Positions 45,941-56,622 of a DNA stretch of 64,000 bases are shown piece after piece (the stretch's first letter is position 1; the number at the start of each line of letters is the position of its first letter). Both the position numbers and the translations under genes were made by a program. Location: NCBI GenBank assembly GCA_028456385.1, contig JALNQF010000057.1, forward strand, positions 124,001 through 188,000. The letters run 5' to 3'. The notes beneath the pieces are model-generated. The model was given only the letters and a program-made list of their open reading frames with translations. It was not told where the DNA came from and did not search any database. The stretch is from Ophiosphaerella korrae. Lineage: Eukaryota; Ascomycota; Dothideomycetes; Pleosporales; Phaeosphaeriaceae.

Positions 45941-46674
45941 TCACGAAAGGTCATATGTGCTATCCGCCAGAGGGATGCTGTTGATGATGCACACCAAAGC
46001 ATTCGCGGCCTTGAAAGCTTCATTCACCTCAGGAGAGTTTGCCGTTAAGAGCATAGTAATGGCTGCGCATTCAAGTTCTCCTGTGGCGCCTATGGCCCGG
46101 TTGCTCAGTTTCATCAGCTGCCCTGTCAGGGTCTCTTTGCCTTCGTCCCGAGAAAGTGTCGGGCTAGTCGTTGAGCTCTCTTGGGTCTTTTTGTCATCAT
46201 CTGTATTATATTTGAGGTCAGAGTTGATGTTCCAACTGTATGTGTCGCCATCGTCGATGCAGGGTATGTTGTGTCGAGCGACAGCATCATCAGGTCGTTG
46301 AGGTCATATCCTGCAACATCCTACTTGAGAGCACGCTCGAGGGATCCTGATTGAGATATGCATTTCCTCTGGACGATGAGACGTCTCCCCCCTTTGCTCG
46401 TCTGTTTCTCTGCCTCACTTCAAATGACGCGATTAATTGACCAGTCCAAGAAAGAAAATACATAATGCGCAAGGGAGACACATGAAATAAAGCTGTACGA
46501 ACATGGCACGCCCGCCTTTGTACATCGCTCGCATAGGGCGAGATGGTTGCCGCCATCATTAACGGCCGTTGATAATCCCCAATTCTTAAGGCATCGCACC
46601 TTTTGCTGGCAGCAACGATCGCATGAGTATCGTTGAGAGAAAATTTTGCTGGTGAAGAGCATAGAAGTAAGCAT
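45941..46674 (-). pseudogene. Zn2Cys6 transcription factor, likely truncated and frameshifted
   Basis: From ATG 46674: [20 protein letters not shown] then [18 protein letters not shown], a binuclear zinc cluster with six cysteines, but with 19 residues between the third and fourth cysteines, longer than usual. Downstream, a well-formed coding stretch in a different frame reads SWNINSDLKYNTDDDKKTQE, LTGQLMKLSNRAIGATGELE, LLTANSPEVNEAFKAANALV and IINSIPLADSTYDLS-stop, resembling the C-terminal region of AflR-type regulators. The switch of frame falls near 46270-46300, where I find no splice site that repairs it. The protein is also shorter than typical. An active gene with an intron I missed remains possible. 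Confidence 0.55.
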
Positions 46675-47326
46675 ACTTTTTCGTTCACAAACGGACCTAA
46701 GTAGTGATAGGCAGTGAGGACCGTTGTTAGCACAGTACGCAACAAGCAATTCAATCCATTCACTCTAACAGACTCACTTACCTATCTAGGTAGGATTTAA
46801 ACCTCTATAGGGAACTGCTAGGCCTAAAGACGTGCTCATTCAATCCAATCCGAGCCTTCTAGAACCTAATAAATTGGTTGTTCCAGAGTCTGGTTGTTAG
46901 CGGGCTAGCCTATTTTAGCGTAGCTGATTGTTATCAGGCATCCAATACTAAGATTCTTTAATCTGCACTAGTCTTATTATTTCAGGCTGGAAGGGTTAGA
47001 ATTAGGCTGGAGTTTATCAGGGAGAGCGGTTCTCCGGAGAAGAATGTCAAGGTAAGCAAGATAAGGGAACAAAATCGCGGAGTATAAGCGAGCTATCAGT
47101 CTCTCCATAAATCTTTATAACCCAGCCATACGATTTGAGGAGACGAGCTCCCTTTACGGCCTAGCACATCTCACTTAAGCCAGATTATACGGTAGCTGGA
47201 TGTAGATTTAGAGATGCTATGAGGAATTGTCTTAGTATTTGAACTATGCTGATAGATTTATAATTAATCGTTTCTTCAAGGGGTCTCCTTCCTCGACTCT
47301 AGGCCTAGTTGAGGTGTGGTCTATGA
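46675..47326. other. AT-rich gene-free stretch
   Basis: Dense stop codons; TA-rich words consistent with past RIP. No gene. Confidence 0.5.
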
Positions 47327-48180
47327 GCGGTAGTTGTGCGCCAAATATGCGCACCCATCTTCCACACTAAACAACAAACACCCGCATTGTGGGAACAAAG
47401 ATACGTTTTTGAAGAGAGCAGTTAATTAAATGGCAGTAAATGAATTATAAGGGTTCCAAAGATAGCAGCTGAGTTAGCGTTACAATTTGCTCTGCGTGAG
47501 ATTGTAGCGCACATCCTGCGCGCAAGGCACCTTTGACTTTGCTTCCACTCAGCCCAATATCCTGACACCGTACCGCATAGGCTTTTGTGCAAATTGAGCG
47601 CAAAAAGTTGAGACCTAGGGAATATTAGAAAGAGAACGGGAGAGGGTCGATAATTTAGTACGACCAAAAGAAATTAGGGGACGATACGAAGATTAACTTT
47701 TCACCAACTGAGGCGCGATGTCAGTTAGGTCAATATGTGGCTGACAGGGCTAGGGAACACAGTTTCGGCTTCATGGATGGTATTGCAAAAATGGAGCTGT
47801 GGCACTACCACCGGATATTACCATAACTAGTTACGTTATCAATCTCCCTTTTCAAAATAGTCTCATAGTTCTCAGTAAGTTTGATGCGAATTCGCATAGG
47901 TATCTGGTAGAACATTACCTCTCAGTAAAGTGAAAAAGTGAGAAAATTACTCTCTGTATGCTTATGTTAGGCGAATACGATAGATTTTATACTACTGATT
48001 CCTTTACTAAAAGTCTTAGATTACTCTAGGTATTGGTATCGATATCTTGAAGAAAGGCTCAGGCTACTATATCTCAAGTGCCCAACATCCCACTTTTCCG
48101 GCTGACCAAGAGAGTACACGTATTTGACACGCTAAGGTCCAAGGGTCCATTGGAATTTTCAGCGAATAGCAACACGCCGC
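47327..48180 (+). repeat. Dispersed repeat, copy B
   Basis: Begins GCGGTAGTTGTGCGCCAAAT and ends near GCGAATAGCAACACGCCGC, matching copy A at 38.7-39.9 kb at both ends, plus the inner block CAATCTCCCTTTTCAAAATA. It lacks the antiporter codons of copy A. A roughly 150-bp stretch of different sequence (47610-47760) lies where they were. Confidence 0.7.
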
Positions 48181-48386
48181 AGTGACATACCGCGAGCCCG
48201 GCAGTGACGTTCCATGTACCCTCAGATCAAAAATTTCATAGGCATATACCATTTCAACCTCAGAGGCATATCGCGGATATATTATTTCTTGCCGCTCACA
48301 GTACTCTTATGATTATTTATCGTTGGCTATACCGGACGAGTGTTTGTAATCATCCGATATTCAACCTCCGCCGACCACTTTTGCGC

Positions 48387-49409
48387 ATGATGGCTACAAC
48401 GACGAATGGAGACCTGAACAATACTGCCGCTGTCCGAGTTTTAGCTGAAATTACAACCGACCCAGCATATCGCCATGTTTCGTTTGGAATTCCTGCTATC
48501 GACGACGATTCGCTTGTGAGACAAATGTACCGCCCGTTCCTGCTCGATAACGCACACTCGGAGCAAGATTGGATTGCTCAACTTGAGCTTAGCACGGTGT
48601 TGAGGATGGTGGACTCTCAAATCTTGAAGAGCGGCGGCGAGAGATTGAAGGTTCTTGTCTTGCATGGTAGTATGCGGAAGCGGTAAATCTCCTCCTAGCT
48701 AGTCCTTGTTTAGAGTGGCTAATGACATATAGATCTTACTCACGACTGTTAGCATTTGAGGCTAGCCGAATACTCTTTCGGCTTGGCTGCGATGTCCGCA
48801 TGTACGATCCCAACGGGCTACCCGTAAAAGATGACGTTCAACACTCGCACCCGAAAGTGCAAGAGTTGCGGGATCTGAGCAAGTGGAGTGATGGCCATGT
48901 CTGGATTAGTCCGGAGCAACATGGAAATCTTGTCAGTGCTTTTATAAAAATTTGCATTGTATATCTTTACATCCTGCTAACGAGCTTGTTTCTTGTAGAC
49001 TGCAGTATTTAAAAATCAGATTGACTGGATACCTCTCTCAACTGGTTCCGTTCGTCCAACCCAAGGGCGCACCTTATCGATTGCGCAGGTCTGTGGCGGC
49101 TCTCAATCATTCAACACCGTGAATTCTCTCCGCATTCTAGGACGATGGATGCGCATGTTCACTATTCCAAATCAAAGCTCGATTCCGATGGCATATACAC
49201 AGTTCACAGACGAAAATGCGAGTGACGGAGGGAGTCGGTTTATGCCAAGTGGGAATAGAGACCGACTTGTGGATTGCATGGAGGAGTTCGTCAAGTATAC
49301 AATCATAATGCGCCCGCACTTTGATCTCTTTGGTGATCGGTACAGCGAGAGAGAGGAGAAAGCAGCCTTATCGGAGAAGAAGAACATGGTAGCATTCAAT
49401 AGTCTGTGA
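48387..49409 (+). CDS. arsH: ArsH, NADPH-dependent FMN reductase
   Basis: Exons 48387..48682, 48733..48931 and 48999..49409 (introns 50 and 67 nt), 301 residues, phases consistent. The start is the first of two tandem ATGs; the second at 48390 would serve equally. Flavodoxin-like fold with the FMN phosphate loop [20 protein letters not shown] spanning the first splice junction, then [57 protein letters not shown] and [20 protein letters not shown], all classic ArsH blocks. ArsH oxidises trivalent organoarsenicals and reduces quinones and metals, giving arsenical and oxidative stress resistance. It lies in tandem with an MFS transporter and a bZIP factor. The C-terminal extension past about residue 230 is moderately longer than bacterial ArsH. 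Confidence 0.95.
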
Positions 49410-49675
49410 AGGGCGAGTAGCATGACTCCCAGCCGTACCAATAAAGATGGTGCCCAAGCTGTTGTAAAAAAAAAACCCCCCCAGAAAAATACGTCATACA
49501 TAAATTGTGAGCTTGAAGATACTCGCCAAGCCGCGCTAACATTGTACTGTAAGTGACATATCGCAGCTAGTCCAGTGACATGCCATACTCTGAGCCTTCA
49601 TATTGCAGCCAGGAGGCCCTACAAGAGCACACCAATCTAACTTCCTGTGTCTATCAAATATTTAACTACGTTTAT

Positions 49676-51214
49676 ATGATGGATATGTCATCAGCCGAAC
49701 AGGCAATTGCGACAAGAAACGACCTTGATGGCGTAGGTGAAAATAACAGGGAAGAAGAGGTTGCTCCAGATGGTGGGTATGGCTGGATATGTGTTGCTGC
49801 TTGTTTTATGGTGAACTGCTTTACCTGGGGTACGGTCTCGGTAGGTAGACGCTGCGTGGAGCGCATAGCGCATAGTGGATATGACTTGGACCCTTCGGCT
49901 ATACTGAACGATGAACACCCATATCCCAATAACAGTGCTTATGCTGACTAGCCTTTCCTAGGCATACGGCGTCTACCTTTCACACTATTTGGCTAGTGAT
50001 GTTTTTCCCGAAGCATCTACATGGGACTATGCCTTCGTCGGTGGCTTCAACTTCTCGATAGCTATGCTCATCGCGCCTTTTGTCACAATTCTTACTCGTA
50101 GGTTGGGAATCCATAGGGTAATGATTGCAGGTCTAGTGCTTGAAAGCGGTGGGTTTGTTGCAGCGTCGTTCGCAACCCGCATATGGCAGTTGCATGTCTC
50201 TCAAGGCGTTCTCATCGGCTGTGGCATTGGCTGCCTGTATATTCCCAGCCTTCCTATCCTATCACAATGGTTTGTCCGGAAGCGTAGCCTAGCCAACGGG
50301 ATTAGTGCCGCAGGCTCTGGCGTTGGCGGTGCGGCCTTTGCGTGGGGTACCGAGGCCATCATTGAACGTTTTGGTATTGGTTGGGCTTTGCGCATTACTG
50401 GGATGATTGCATTGGCTGGCAATCTTGCCGCAGTTACCGTCATACGGGACCGGAACAGCACAATTCAGCCATACCAGCTAGGTTTCGACACTAAACTGCT
50501 CAGACGATACGATGTGATCCTGCTGCTTGCTTGGGCGTTCATTAGCATGCTAGGATACATTGTTCTTCTCTTCTCTTTAGCCGATTTTGCCTTGTCTATA
50601 GGTCTTACTCGAGCCCAAGCCACAGATGTGATCGGACTATTAAATTTGGGTACAGCAATTGGACGTCCGGTTATTGGCATATTCAGCGACAGATGGAGTC
50701 GAATCGATACAGCAGGCGTTTTGACCCTGCTCTGCGGTCTTTCGTGTTTTGCTTTCTGGCTGCCTGCTACCTCTTTTGGACTCACCATATTCTTCGCAAT
50801 TCTTTGCGGGGCTATTGTTGGGGTTTTTTGGATGGTTCGTTAGCTTCCCATTCTCTAGTCTCAAGACGCACTGGTGCTAATACCGCCACGCACAGACTAT
50901 CGGTCCGCTCTGCGTTGAGGTTGCTGGGATCAAGAACCTGCAATCACTATTATCTCTGTCCTGGACAGCAGTAATAATTCCAGCAATCGGTAGGTTCGCG
51001 TACTTCCGTAGCCTCTTCTTCGTAGCTCAGGCTAATGAGATGCCCAGTTTCTGAGGGCATCGCATTGAAGCTGCGCCGGCCGTCCTCACGTGATAAATAT
51101 CTTTACACACAGATATTCGCCGGCATCGCATATGTAGTCGCAAGTGCGTTCATGTTTCGACTCCGCAGAGTGAAACGTCAACAGGCACAAGAACGTTGTT
51201 GTAACGCACACTGA
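49676..51214 (+). CDS. Monocarboxylate-transporter-like MFS protein
   Basis: Exons 49676..49840, 49962..50834, 50896..50989 and 51048..51214; introns 121, 61 and 58 nt; 432 residues, phases consistent. An upstream in-frame ATG at 49580 would add 32 residues, but the later start matches family length. N-terminus acidic, then the family signature APDGGYGWICVAACFMVNCF, followed by VYLSHYLASDVFPEASTWDY, RRLGIHRVMIAGLVLESGGF, GCGIGCLYIPSLPILSQWFV, RKRSLANGISAAGSGVGGAA and GRPVIGIFSDRWSRIDTAGV. This is the fungal MCT/MCH group (12 helices) of the plasma membrane; substrates in fungi include monocarboxylates and riboflavin and are not predictable here. It follows arsH in the same direction, about 270 bp from the arsH stop to its start codon. 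Confidence 0.9.
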
Positions 51215-52512
51215 GGAGTTGACAGCTTCCACAGTCATCTGATTGGCATTGTAACACAACGCTCTCGATCTACTGGCCGATCCATCCAATCGTCTCATCT
51301 AGCTCACACCAAGGAAGTCGAACTCCAAATGTGTGACGATAACCAGATGTTTGTTCTTTTCAGGTGCAGGAGTGGATGCGAGCAGATGAGGGCATGCTGA
51401 GGCAGCAGTTCAACTGACCATGGATTAAGCGAGGTTGTGATGGCGCCAAACCAGAATTAGTATATTAGCCGCTTCCAGCTGATTTTTTTTTCTCATCCCA
51501 ACCAAACAGAACTTCATGGTCAGATGAACTTATCTCCAGCATATATCAACTCGATAGCTGTTAGAATACAGCTCTACTCTACTATAGTAAATAACCAAAA
51601 AACTAAACGTTGATTATTGAAATAGAATAGTATATATTGTCCAAGGGCCCTTCGGCTTCGGCTTGCGCGCTTGCGCTTGCAGCCTATTAGAAGCGATATA
51701 TAAATCGTGTTTTAAACGCGTTTTAGATGGCGTTCTAGGGTTCTAGGCTTACTAGATTATAAGATATATAGGAAAAACGCGTTCTAGTTCTAATATGTAA
51801 AAGCCTCTAGCTAAAACATATTTAGAACGCTATCAAATCACGTTTTAGTTACCTTATATAACTATTAAGAATTCCTAGTATTATGTCGAGTGTTAGTAGA
51901 ACCTGTTGTAAACGTGATATCAACGTGTTCTTGTGTTGGGGCTGACTCTTGGTTAACTGCGAAAGTGGCCGTTTCAGCATGAGCCACCAACACCAATGCA
52001 AAAGCAGGTCAAAACACACGTATTTTCTCAACATTCTGCATAGCTACATGACGTATAGATAGTATTAGCGGGGAGAATACTGAGGATTGATCTGTCAACT
52101 TTTACTATATAATTATAGCGTTTTAGAGTGCATAGAGTTCAAGTTGTTGATAGAGCGCGTCGTGTTGTTTTGGCCAGTGCGCACTTTCGCAGTTGCGCAC
52201 ACGCGAACCGCAGCTTGGCGTAGTCATCATACCACGCTGAACTGCTCACGAAAGGAGTGAGCGAAAGGCGCTAACTAGATCCGAGCTGGAAAATCTTGGC
52301 ACCCTTGTCACCTCCAACCTCAAAGCAAAAGCCCCGGCGTCCTGTTTGACGACGAACATGTCCATCAACACGAATTAGCACTGACTGACTGTTTGATTTC
52401 GTCTGCAAGCATACCGTAATCCACAGTGCCGTTTTTCTTTCCTCTAACCAAAGAAACACGCACAGTTCCGCATCAGGAAAGTTTCGTACTACCACCACTC
52501 GGAAGCCCAAAA
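51215..52512. other. AT-rich gene-free stretch
   Basis: Includes GCGTTTTAG/GTTCTAG words repeated in both orientations (about 51690-51860), a likely degraded MITE-like or RIP-mutated element, and CTTCGGCTTCGGC near 51650. No gene. Confidence 0.45.
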
Positions 52513-53437
52513 ATGACAAGCACGGGTGACAAGACGAGCTCAAGAGGAAAGGTGTGGCTCGCATCACTGCATTCTCAACCTTTGTCCGCTCGCTGAACAT
52601 GAAGGGCAGGCTGCGGATCTGGAGCGTATCCGTAACAACCAGCGACGCTGTCGCGCACGACAGAAAGATTACATCGCAAGCCTAGAAAACAAGATCCGAC
52701 AATACGAAAGTGCCAGTGGCGAATCAGAACCTAATCAGAAGCTCGAGCAGCTTACTGCAGAGAATGAATCGCTCAAACGGCTCTTGCATTCGCTTGGGCT
52801 AGATGGCAACTTTCTTGAAGCGTATCGTAATGCAATGCAAGTCGCCCCGACCTTGTCACTGACTTCGCTGGGTAACCGAAACTGCTCTCAAGTCATCACT
52901 TGCACGCCTCCTTGTCTGTCGCTGGATGTAGTACAGGTTTGTTGATCTGATGCTCTTGAAATTTTACTAAGGTTTTGACTCGTTCAGCCCCATCTGACAC
53001 AAACGGTAAATCACACAAAACAATCACTACATACGTCTGAATCCTTGGATTTCGATGATACAGCTCCCAGACTTGGGTTTCGTAATTCTTTCCAAGATGA
53101 TGCGCCTTCATGGGCTTCGTGCGATTTCCCCACCATCTCAACCTCTGTCCAGGAATTGTTGCCGTCGGATCTCCCACCAGAAAGCTTTGAGCAACTAGAC
53201 ATAGATGCTCTCTTGATAAAAGCATTTAGCAGTACTGCTACCGAAGAGAATGTCTCAGAGATGACGAGTTTGTGCTCTTGGGCCTTTTCGCTCGTCCTGA
53301 AGAACAATGCAAAAGGTTACAGCGCGGCAGATTTGGACCTCAGGCTTCGTGCGGGGTACAGATTCGGCGCTACACCTACTGAGGGCTGTCGCATCGACAA
53401 CAAAATTCTACTCAGTGTTCTTGCGGAAGTCTCATAA
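52513..53437 (+). CDS. Small bZIP transcription factor
   Basis: Exons 52513..52551, 52610..52936 and 52988..53437 (introns 58 and 51 nt), 271 residues, phases consistent. The first 13-residue exon MTSTGDKTSSRGK is needed to give the basic region an ATG. Basic region ADLERIRNNQRRCRARQKDY (fungal NNQRRxRAR pattern) followed by a leucine zipper through SLENKIRQYESASGESEPNQ, KLEQLTAENESLKRLLHSLG. A C-terminal region from about residue 120 to 270 has AADLDLRLRAGYRFGATPTE and GCRIDNKILLSVLAEVS, a conserved end found in many short fungal bZIPs. It should bind DNA as a dimer in the nucleus. Its place beside arsH and a transporter hints at control of that group; stress-type bZIPs such as yeast Arr1/Yap8 play that part elsewhere, but the sequence is not close to them. 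Confidence 0.9.
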
Positions 53438-53732
53438 ACACTCTGGGCCGACAGCAATTTATGTATGTAGACCGCTCTGATATTGTGAAATCTATCACTA
53501 TACCACTACCGCATACAGCACTACCATTTGCCGCTGTCTTAACGCTGAATATTGCACTCATATAATTCGGAATGCGGCAGTAACAATAGTCACTCCTCCA
53601 AGCACTAGCACGCAACTCAGATCGAGGAATATGATTGTACAGGATGTTGACACACAAGATGGTCGCCGCGGCTGTGCGTAAAAAATGTTACCAGATTCAA
53701 TTACATCAACCCAATTGACACTATGTCCTCGT
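53438..53732. other. Short intergenic stretch
   Basis: 3' region of the bZIP gene; nothing else seen. Confidence 0.45.
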
Positions 53733-54945
53733 TTACGAACTAATCTTGTCACTGCACAGCTCAAAACCGCGCCGAACAACCAAAGCAATCAACTCTTGTC
53801 GTAGAAAGTCACTCATTATGGAATCGACCAAACAAAAAGTTGGCAACAATTTCCGCAGCTTCATAATCATCCCAGTCATAAAGACGAGGCTAGACTCCTC
53901 TTCCTCCTTGCCCATCTCACCGGCATCAGCAAAACACTCCTCATCCGTGAGACCTTCTATGATGGGCACAGGCGTGTCTGCTTCACAGTCGCTCGAAGTA
54001 TTTGGTTGTGTGGCTCCGATGATTGCGTCGACGACCTCCGCTTCCTGGTGCTCTTCAGCTTCGGTGTTCTGATGGAAGTCCACCGACTCATCAGTCCATT
54101 GGTTCTCTTCATTTCCAAGTCCTCAGATATACTTGTCGTGGGTTGGTAAATCGACGCCGCCGCGACTTTCACCAGTTCGAAAGTCGACGATCTCCTCCGT
54201 CCTGAATAGTTCAAAATCATGATGACGTAGAGCGTCCGCCAGTTTCCGCGACATATACCGGACCTTTTTGGAAATTGCGTGTTTCTTCTTGAACTCAGTT
54301 TGCAGAAGTTCAGTTGAGCTGAGTTGGTAGGGGGTATATGGGGCAAGTGGGAAGTCGGATGTTGAATTGTCGAATGTATGGCAGTTCTCAGAACTCGTTT
54401 CTGCGGCTGGCTGTGGTTCAGGTGGCTGTGGTTTAGGCTCTGCCTTCTTGTAGTAGATTTTGGGCACTGTCCAAAGTGACCTATCAGCAAATTGGTCTTC
54501 CAAGAACTGGATCGCTTTCACCACGTAGTTCGATCAACGACACGTACTGTTTCATCATGCCATTCACATTAACATCCGGCAGGTAACCCCTCTCTGCCCT
54601 ATGATACGTGTGGAAAAAGTAGTTGTGTCCAGCGCGCTAATTGCCATAGCAGGTAGTCTATACTTTTCATTTGCCTCCAGAAGGTATTCAGATATGCCGA
54701 CATGATGAATAGCGAAGCAGTCCTGAGAATCTTCCAGGTGGGCCAATTTAACGTAATTTACGCCGTCTCGAAGACGACTGAAATCTTTTGGTGTCATGAG
54801 AGCGTGCTCTCCAAGTTCCTCAAGTATGTCAAGATTGACGCACGAGTTTTGGTGAAGGCGGTAATAGCATGCTTGTGCCCCGAGTCGAACACTTATTCGG
54901 ATGAAACGCTTTGGATTAGTGGTGGCGAGGTCTGGTTACTTTAGG
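53733..54945 (-). pseudogene. Unrecognised, probably decayed gene, possibly BTB-like
   Basis: Several minus-strand pieces read in order as one protein. The first open stretch (about 54945-54564) contains FIRISVRLGAQACYYRLHQN, MTPKDFSRLRDGVNYVKLAH and HHVGISEYLLEANEKYRLPA, with a layout reminiscent of a BTB domain. Then, one frame over, GYLPDVNVNGMMKQYVSLIE and VVKAIQFLEDQFADRSLWTV. The last frame (54524..53733) is open except for one TGA at 54123-54125, and continues in the same frame for 130 more codons (NQWTDESVDFHQNTEAEEHQ ... SDKISS-stop). A C->T change of CGA would explain the TGA. Proline/glutamine-rich middle (PKPQPPEPQPAAE), acidic C-terminus. Family identity is weak; the frame continuity is what I see. 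Confidence 0.45.
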
Positions 54946-55116
54946 AAACGAATAACTGCAATGTATGTCACAATGTTCGGATATTGTCGAATGATTCTAT
55001 TTCTTGGAAACTCAAATGAACGGGTCACTTTTTCGCCCCACACCATACACTAGTTTTTTAAATCCAGTCTACAATCAAAGTACAATGCGACCCATTCCAA
55101 TAAATGAATGCCCTTT

Positions 55117-56622
55117 TTACAGCGACTTTTTCTTCGAGGTCATCGAAGAATACCGTAAGCGATGATATTCGTCAGACATGCTGATGAAGGTGCCAATGAC
55201 CGACGCAGCCATGAACATGAAAGTGACAGGGTGGTGGGAAACAACAAACGCTACTGTCCAGGCAAGCATTGTGTTGACCGGCCAGTAAAACTTCCAAAGC
55301 GAGTCCTGTACAACATTGAACTTGAATTGGAAGCGATCTAGAGCAGTTGGTGATGTGATTCGATTGAAATGTTCTCGGGTGGTCTCGGCTTTGGTGCCCG
55401 CGCCTGCGAAAAGATAATCTCGTCTCTTGATTAAATCCTTTATAAATGGTCGCAGTTGCTGAGTTTCTGGGTCATAAGGGTTTTCCTGGGTCATAAAACT
55501 GGCCCATCGACTCATAGCTGCACTAGCAGGTTCGCTCTCAATCTCGAACCACTCTCCGTGACTTTTGTCACATACGTCGCATTTGTATGGTCGACAAAAA
55601 TCCAAAAGATATGTTTGAACGAGGCGTTCTGTCCGAACATAGTAGTCCACATGTATGCTCTTAACTAGGCTGACCCTGAGACCACAATTGTAGTCTATCT
55701 GTTTGATACGTTGGGCCGGGTTTCTCGACCTTCCAATCTTACGAAGTTCGGGTCGTTTTGGATCAAAGAATAAGTAGATATAGCCTTCCTTATCTTTATT
55801 AGTAAGCCTGCTTTCAAGCATCGTTCGCACTTTGCTGTAGAGATTCAAGGCGTCTATTTGGAGTCCAGCAGGGTTGTCCAGTAGTATCCCTTCCGGGTTA
55901 GTTTCGTCTTCTAAACCGAGCGTCTTTGCGCAAACTATTTCCCCATCTTTTCTGCTGACTTTTGGTAATTCCTTGTCTGCGCTGCGTGGCGCTTTCGCGC
56001 TCAGTACCTTATCTGTCGTTCTAGGCACGTATCCGCTGCCGTTATCCTCGTGGTTTGTTGTTTGGAGATCAGGATGTGGATGGTTTGAGTCATCAGCACC
56101 GTGGATAGAAGGCACCCGGCCACCGTCTAGTTCGAGTTCTTCAGGCGCCTCGCGATTCACTTGAGGTATGGTACCTCCTCTCCCTCCCTGCTGCTCTTCT
56201 GCTGCCTTGATACTCTTACATTTAGGACATTTACCTTTATGATATCTCAGCCCGCTTGGTGAGGCATAGGTGTTCTCGCCACACGGGGACGGAAGTCTGC
56301 TCTTCTGCAAGTCTGGTGCTTGAATGGAGTCATTGTTAGAGATATTTGCTCCAATCTTTGAAGTACCATCGGGGGCAGATTGGGTTTTCTTGTTGAGAGA
56401 AGGGCGTCTTTCATTTTGTGCTTTTGGTAGTTGCGATCGTAGTTTCCTTCCAACGATCCGCTGAAGGGGAGTTGGCGTGCTTTCCGGAAGTAGAGCTTCA
56501 CTTGCAGACGAAGCAGAATCTTGTTCATTGCCAGATGAGTCGAAGTCAGGTGATGAGGCATGCTCTCGTTGTATGCGCCACGGGGGGGTTTGGGGAACTA
56601 ATGGCGACAGCTCAGAGACCAT
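55117..56622 (-). CDS. T5orf172 (GIY-YIG-like, Mug113-type) protein with C-terminal membrane segment
   Basis: Single exon, 501 residues from ATG 56622 (MVSELSPLVPQTPPWRIQRE). The frame stays open upstream to 56817, whose ATG would add 65 residues that read like leader. A disordered N-terminal half includes CGENTYASPSGLRYHKGKCP-type Cys/His residues (possible small zinc site with CPKCKS). The T5orf172/DUF1766 domain (about 270-420) reads KEGYIYLFFDPKRPELRKIG then RSRNPAQRIKQIDYNCGL, the GIY-YIG-like core, and YKCDVCDKSHGEWFEIES. Hydrophobic stretches near the end (NTMLAWTVAFVVSHHPVTFM, FMAASVIGTFISM) suggest membrane attachment. Fission yeast Mug113 shares the domain and is meiotically up-regulated; biochemical role is unknown, nuclease activity is not established. 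Confidence 0.85.
   Translation of the reverse strand: MVSELSPLVPQTPPWRIQREHASSPDFDSSGNEQDSASSASEALLPESTPTPLQRIVGRKLRSQLPKAQNERRPSLNKKTQSAPDGTSKIGANISNNDSIQAPDLQKSRLPSPCGENTYASPSGLRYHKGKCPKCKSIKAAEEQQGGRGGTIPQVNREAPEELELDGGRVPSIHGADDSNHPHPDLQTTNHEDNGSGYVPRTTDKVLSAKAPRSADKELPKVSRKDGEIVCAKTLGLEDETNPEGILLDNPAGLQIDALNLYSKVRTMLESRLTNKDKEGYIYLFFDPKRPELRKIGRSRNPAQRIKQIDYNCGLRVSLVKSIHVDYYVRTERLVQTYLLDFCRPYKCDVCDKSHGEWFEIESEPASAAMSRWASFMTQENPYDPETQQLRPFIKDLIKRRDYLFAGAGTKAETTREHFNRITSPTALDRFQFKFNVVQDSLWKFYWPVNTMLAWTVAFVVSHHPVTFMFMAASVIGTFISMSDEYHRLRYSSMTSKKKSL

Noticed and set aside
38725..53437. Starship-type giant mobile element
   Set aside because: The accessory character and direct repeats suggested it, but no DUF3435 tyrosine recombinase captain is visible in the window.
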